A stretch of DNA of 6,598 nucleotides. It comes from JBFLYE01 sp040756715 [NCBI: bacterium]. GTDB taxonomy: Bacteria; UBA9089; UBA9088. A program made the translations under genes and the position numbers. The stretch lies in contig JBFLYE010000201.1 of NCBI GenBank assembly GCA_040756715.1, forward strand, positions 1 through 6,598, written 5' to 3'. A model generated the notes under the pieces. The model saw only the letters and a program-made list of their open reading frames with translations, made no database searches and was not told the DNA's origin. Every line of letters starts with the position of its first letter. Position 1 is the stretch's first letter. Of this stretch, positions 6,089 to 6,598 are shown piece by piece.

Positions 6089-6382
6089 CTATTTTAAAAT
6101 CCCTATGTATTTATCTATAGATTTTTTATCCTGCTCCCAGTGTTCTCGGGTATAATCAAATGCAGGTATCCCATTTTTCCGCAATAGTTCTCTAAAATCA
6201 GCCTGACACATTCCTGCTAATTCTGCTGCCTTTCCAAGAGAAAAAACCTTCTTTTTAAAGAGATCTATGGCGGTTGCCTCTTTTAACTCCCGAGCTATCA
6301 TTTCTTTGGTTGAAAGCCCCATTACCTTCATTCCTAAATAGGAATTCTTTGGTATATGAACATCTACTTTAACTTCCTTCAT
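6089..6382 (-). CDS. UPF0175 family antitoxin-like protein
   Basis: A 97-residue protein of the UPF0175 family, small DNA-binding-type proteins that accompany DUF3368/PIN toxins and are thought to act as antitoxins. The recognisable core is ARELKEATAIDLFKKK (30-45), then VFSLGKAAELAGM (46-58), a helix-turn-helix-like segment, then FRELLRKNGIP (63-73) and an acidic tail typical of the family. The length is normal and no lesion is visible. ATG 6382 is preceded by GAGGG (6390-6394) at a 7-nt spacing. It overlaps the DUF3368 GTG by one base (TAGTG), the usual coupling in these modules. Because the toxin partner is broken, this looks like an orphan antitoxin that may still bind its operator or neutralise a related toxin elsewhere. 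Confidence 0.88.
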   Translation of the reverse strand: MKEVKVDVHIPKNSYLGMKVMGLSTKEMIARELKEATAIDLFKKKVFSLGKAAELAGMCQADFRELLRKNGIPAFDYTREHWEQDKKSIDKYIGILK

Positions 6383-6395
6383 TTTACAACCCTCT

Positions 6396-6484
6396 TTTAT
6401 AAAATTATGAATTTTGAATTAAAAGGGGAAAAATTTTATAAAACTTAAACCTTCAATCCAAAATTCAAAATTTAGAATTCAAAA
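6396..6484 (+). repeat. AT-rich palindromic dispersed repeat, solo copy in the UPF0175 leader
   Basis: An 89-bp copy of the repeat at 5582-5684, in the same orientation, with two base changes and one fewer internal 14-nt unit. AATTTTGAATT (6410-6420) and AATTCAAAATT (6462-6472) form an 11-bp inverted pair. The repeat fills nearly all the space between the -10 box (6486-6491) and the Shine-Dalgarno (6390-6394) of the UPF0175 gene, so it would be transcribed as most of that mRNA leader. Confidence 0.8.
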
Positions 6485-6485
6485 A

Positions 6486-6515
6486 ATTATATCCTTTTTG
6501 TTTTAAGGTAGTCAA
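6486..6515 (-). promoter_or_regulatory. Strong sigma70-like promoter for the UPF0175-DUF3368 unit
   Basis: On the minus strand, TTGACT (6510-6515, 5 of 6) is followed by an 18-nt spacer and TATAAT (6486-6491, 6 of 6). This is the best promoter match in the window. The start would fall near 6479, giving a leader of about 97 nt made mostly of the dispersed repeat. UPF0175-type modules are often autoregulated, so an operator may lie here, but I see no clear palindrome outside the repeat. Confidence 0.65.
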
Positions 6516-6565
6516 CTTTGGCAAATTTTTAAATTTTGCTCTTTTTTAAGAAAAAATTAAAGAAA

Positions 6566-6598
6566 ATGGTTTATTTAGACGATAAAGAAAATAGAAGA
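6566..6598 (+). CDS. Possible start of a rightward gene, cut by window edge
   Basis: ATG at 6566 opens 11 codons (MVYLDDKENRR) that run off the end. It would be divergent from the UPF0175 unit, with the shared spacer 6492-6565 between them. There is no good Shine-Dalgarno, only a purine-rich run, and the ORF is too short to identify. Confidence 0.2.
   Translation, partial: MVYLDDKENRR

Larger units (their letters stand above)
5359..6089 (-). pseudogene. DUF3368/PIN-like toxin gene, broken by a MITE and an in-frame TGA
   Basis: The gene starts with GTG at 6089, sharing one base with the UPF0175 stop. Part one (6089-5764) shows DUF3368 hallmarks: VVSNASPLIAL (residues 3-13), YIPEAVFQDIV (30-40), LDEGEAESIVLA and ADYILLDEEKGREIA. 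Part two (5522-5359) supplies the family C-terminus: GFNIMGTIGIL, then LDELKANDFRISKSLYEEII. The 237-bp element at 5525-5761 separates them. Deleting it with one TA gives a 492-nt reading frame (163 residues plus stop) with the junction REIANSMGFNIMGT, as the family expects. A second lesion, TGA at 5910-5912 (codon 60), sits in NR*IERLFV where relatives commonly have Trp. As it stands, translation ends at codon 59. DUF3368 proteins are PIN-related, VapC-like toxins usually paired with UPF0175 antitoxins, as here. Confidence 0.85.

Overview
This 6.6 kb window is AT-rich, tightly packed and read almost entirely on the minus strand. Its largest gene encodes an oxygen-sensitive type of ATP-driven iron-sulfur enzyme, the 2-hydroxyacyl-CoA dehydratase activase family. 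Together with two toxin-antitoxin-type modules and many AT-rich dispersed repeats, this suggests a strictly anaerobic, probably uncultured, low-GC bacterium. I cannot assign a phylum from the sequence alone.

Layout, in the direction of transcription (right to left). A sigma70-like promoter (6486-6515) and a repeat-derived leader precede a UPF0175 antitoxin-like gene (6382-6089). Its partner, a DUF3368/PIN-type toxin gene (6089-5359), follows with a 1-nt overlap. That toxin gene is dead: it has an in-frame TGA where the family usually has Trp, and a 237-bp MITE-like element (5525-5761) splits it. A small unrecognised ORF (5369-5169) follows. Next is the 1368-residue activase fusion (5122-1016), which appears to have its own promoter giving a leaderless mRNA. 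Its 3' end overlaps an MNT nucleotidyltransferase (1029-712), which overlaps a HEPN-domain protein (722-327). A zinc-ribbon ORF (270-115) is then cut off by a second copy of the same MITE (1-121, partial at the window edge).

The two MITE copies are inverted relative to each other and identical over all 121 bases visible in both. They flank about 5.4 kb carrying the activase and the HEPN/MNT pair. Removing the right copy together with one TA dinucleotide restores the DUF3368 reading frame exactly (163 codons plus stop, apart from the TGA). This defines both the element's ends and its TA target-site duplication, as expected for IS630/Tc1-mariner-type mobilisation.

The activase carries two ASKHA/BadF ATPase domains in tandem, each with its own pair of predicted cluster cysteines, followed by DUF2229 and HgdB-like regions. 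It therefore looks like a complete ATP-driven electron-transfer machine in one chain. Two different heptanucleotide tandem arrays lie in frame in its interdomain linkers. Because 7 is not a multiple of 3, a gain or loss of one unit would break the protein, so these are candidate phase-variation switches.

No tRNA, rRNA or CRISPR array is visible, and outside the MITE there is no gene-free stretch longer than 300 bases.
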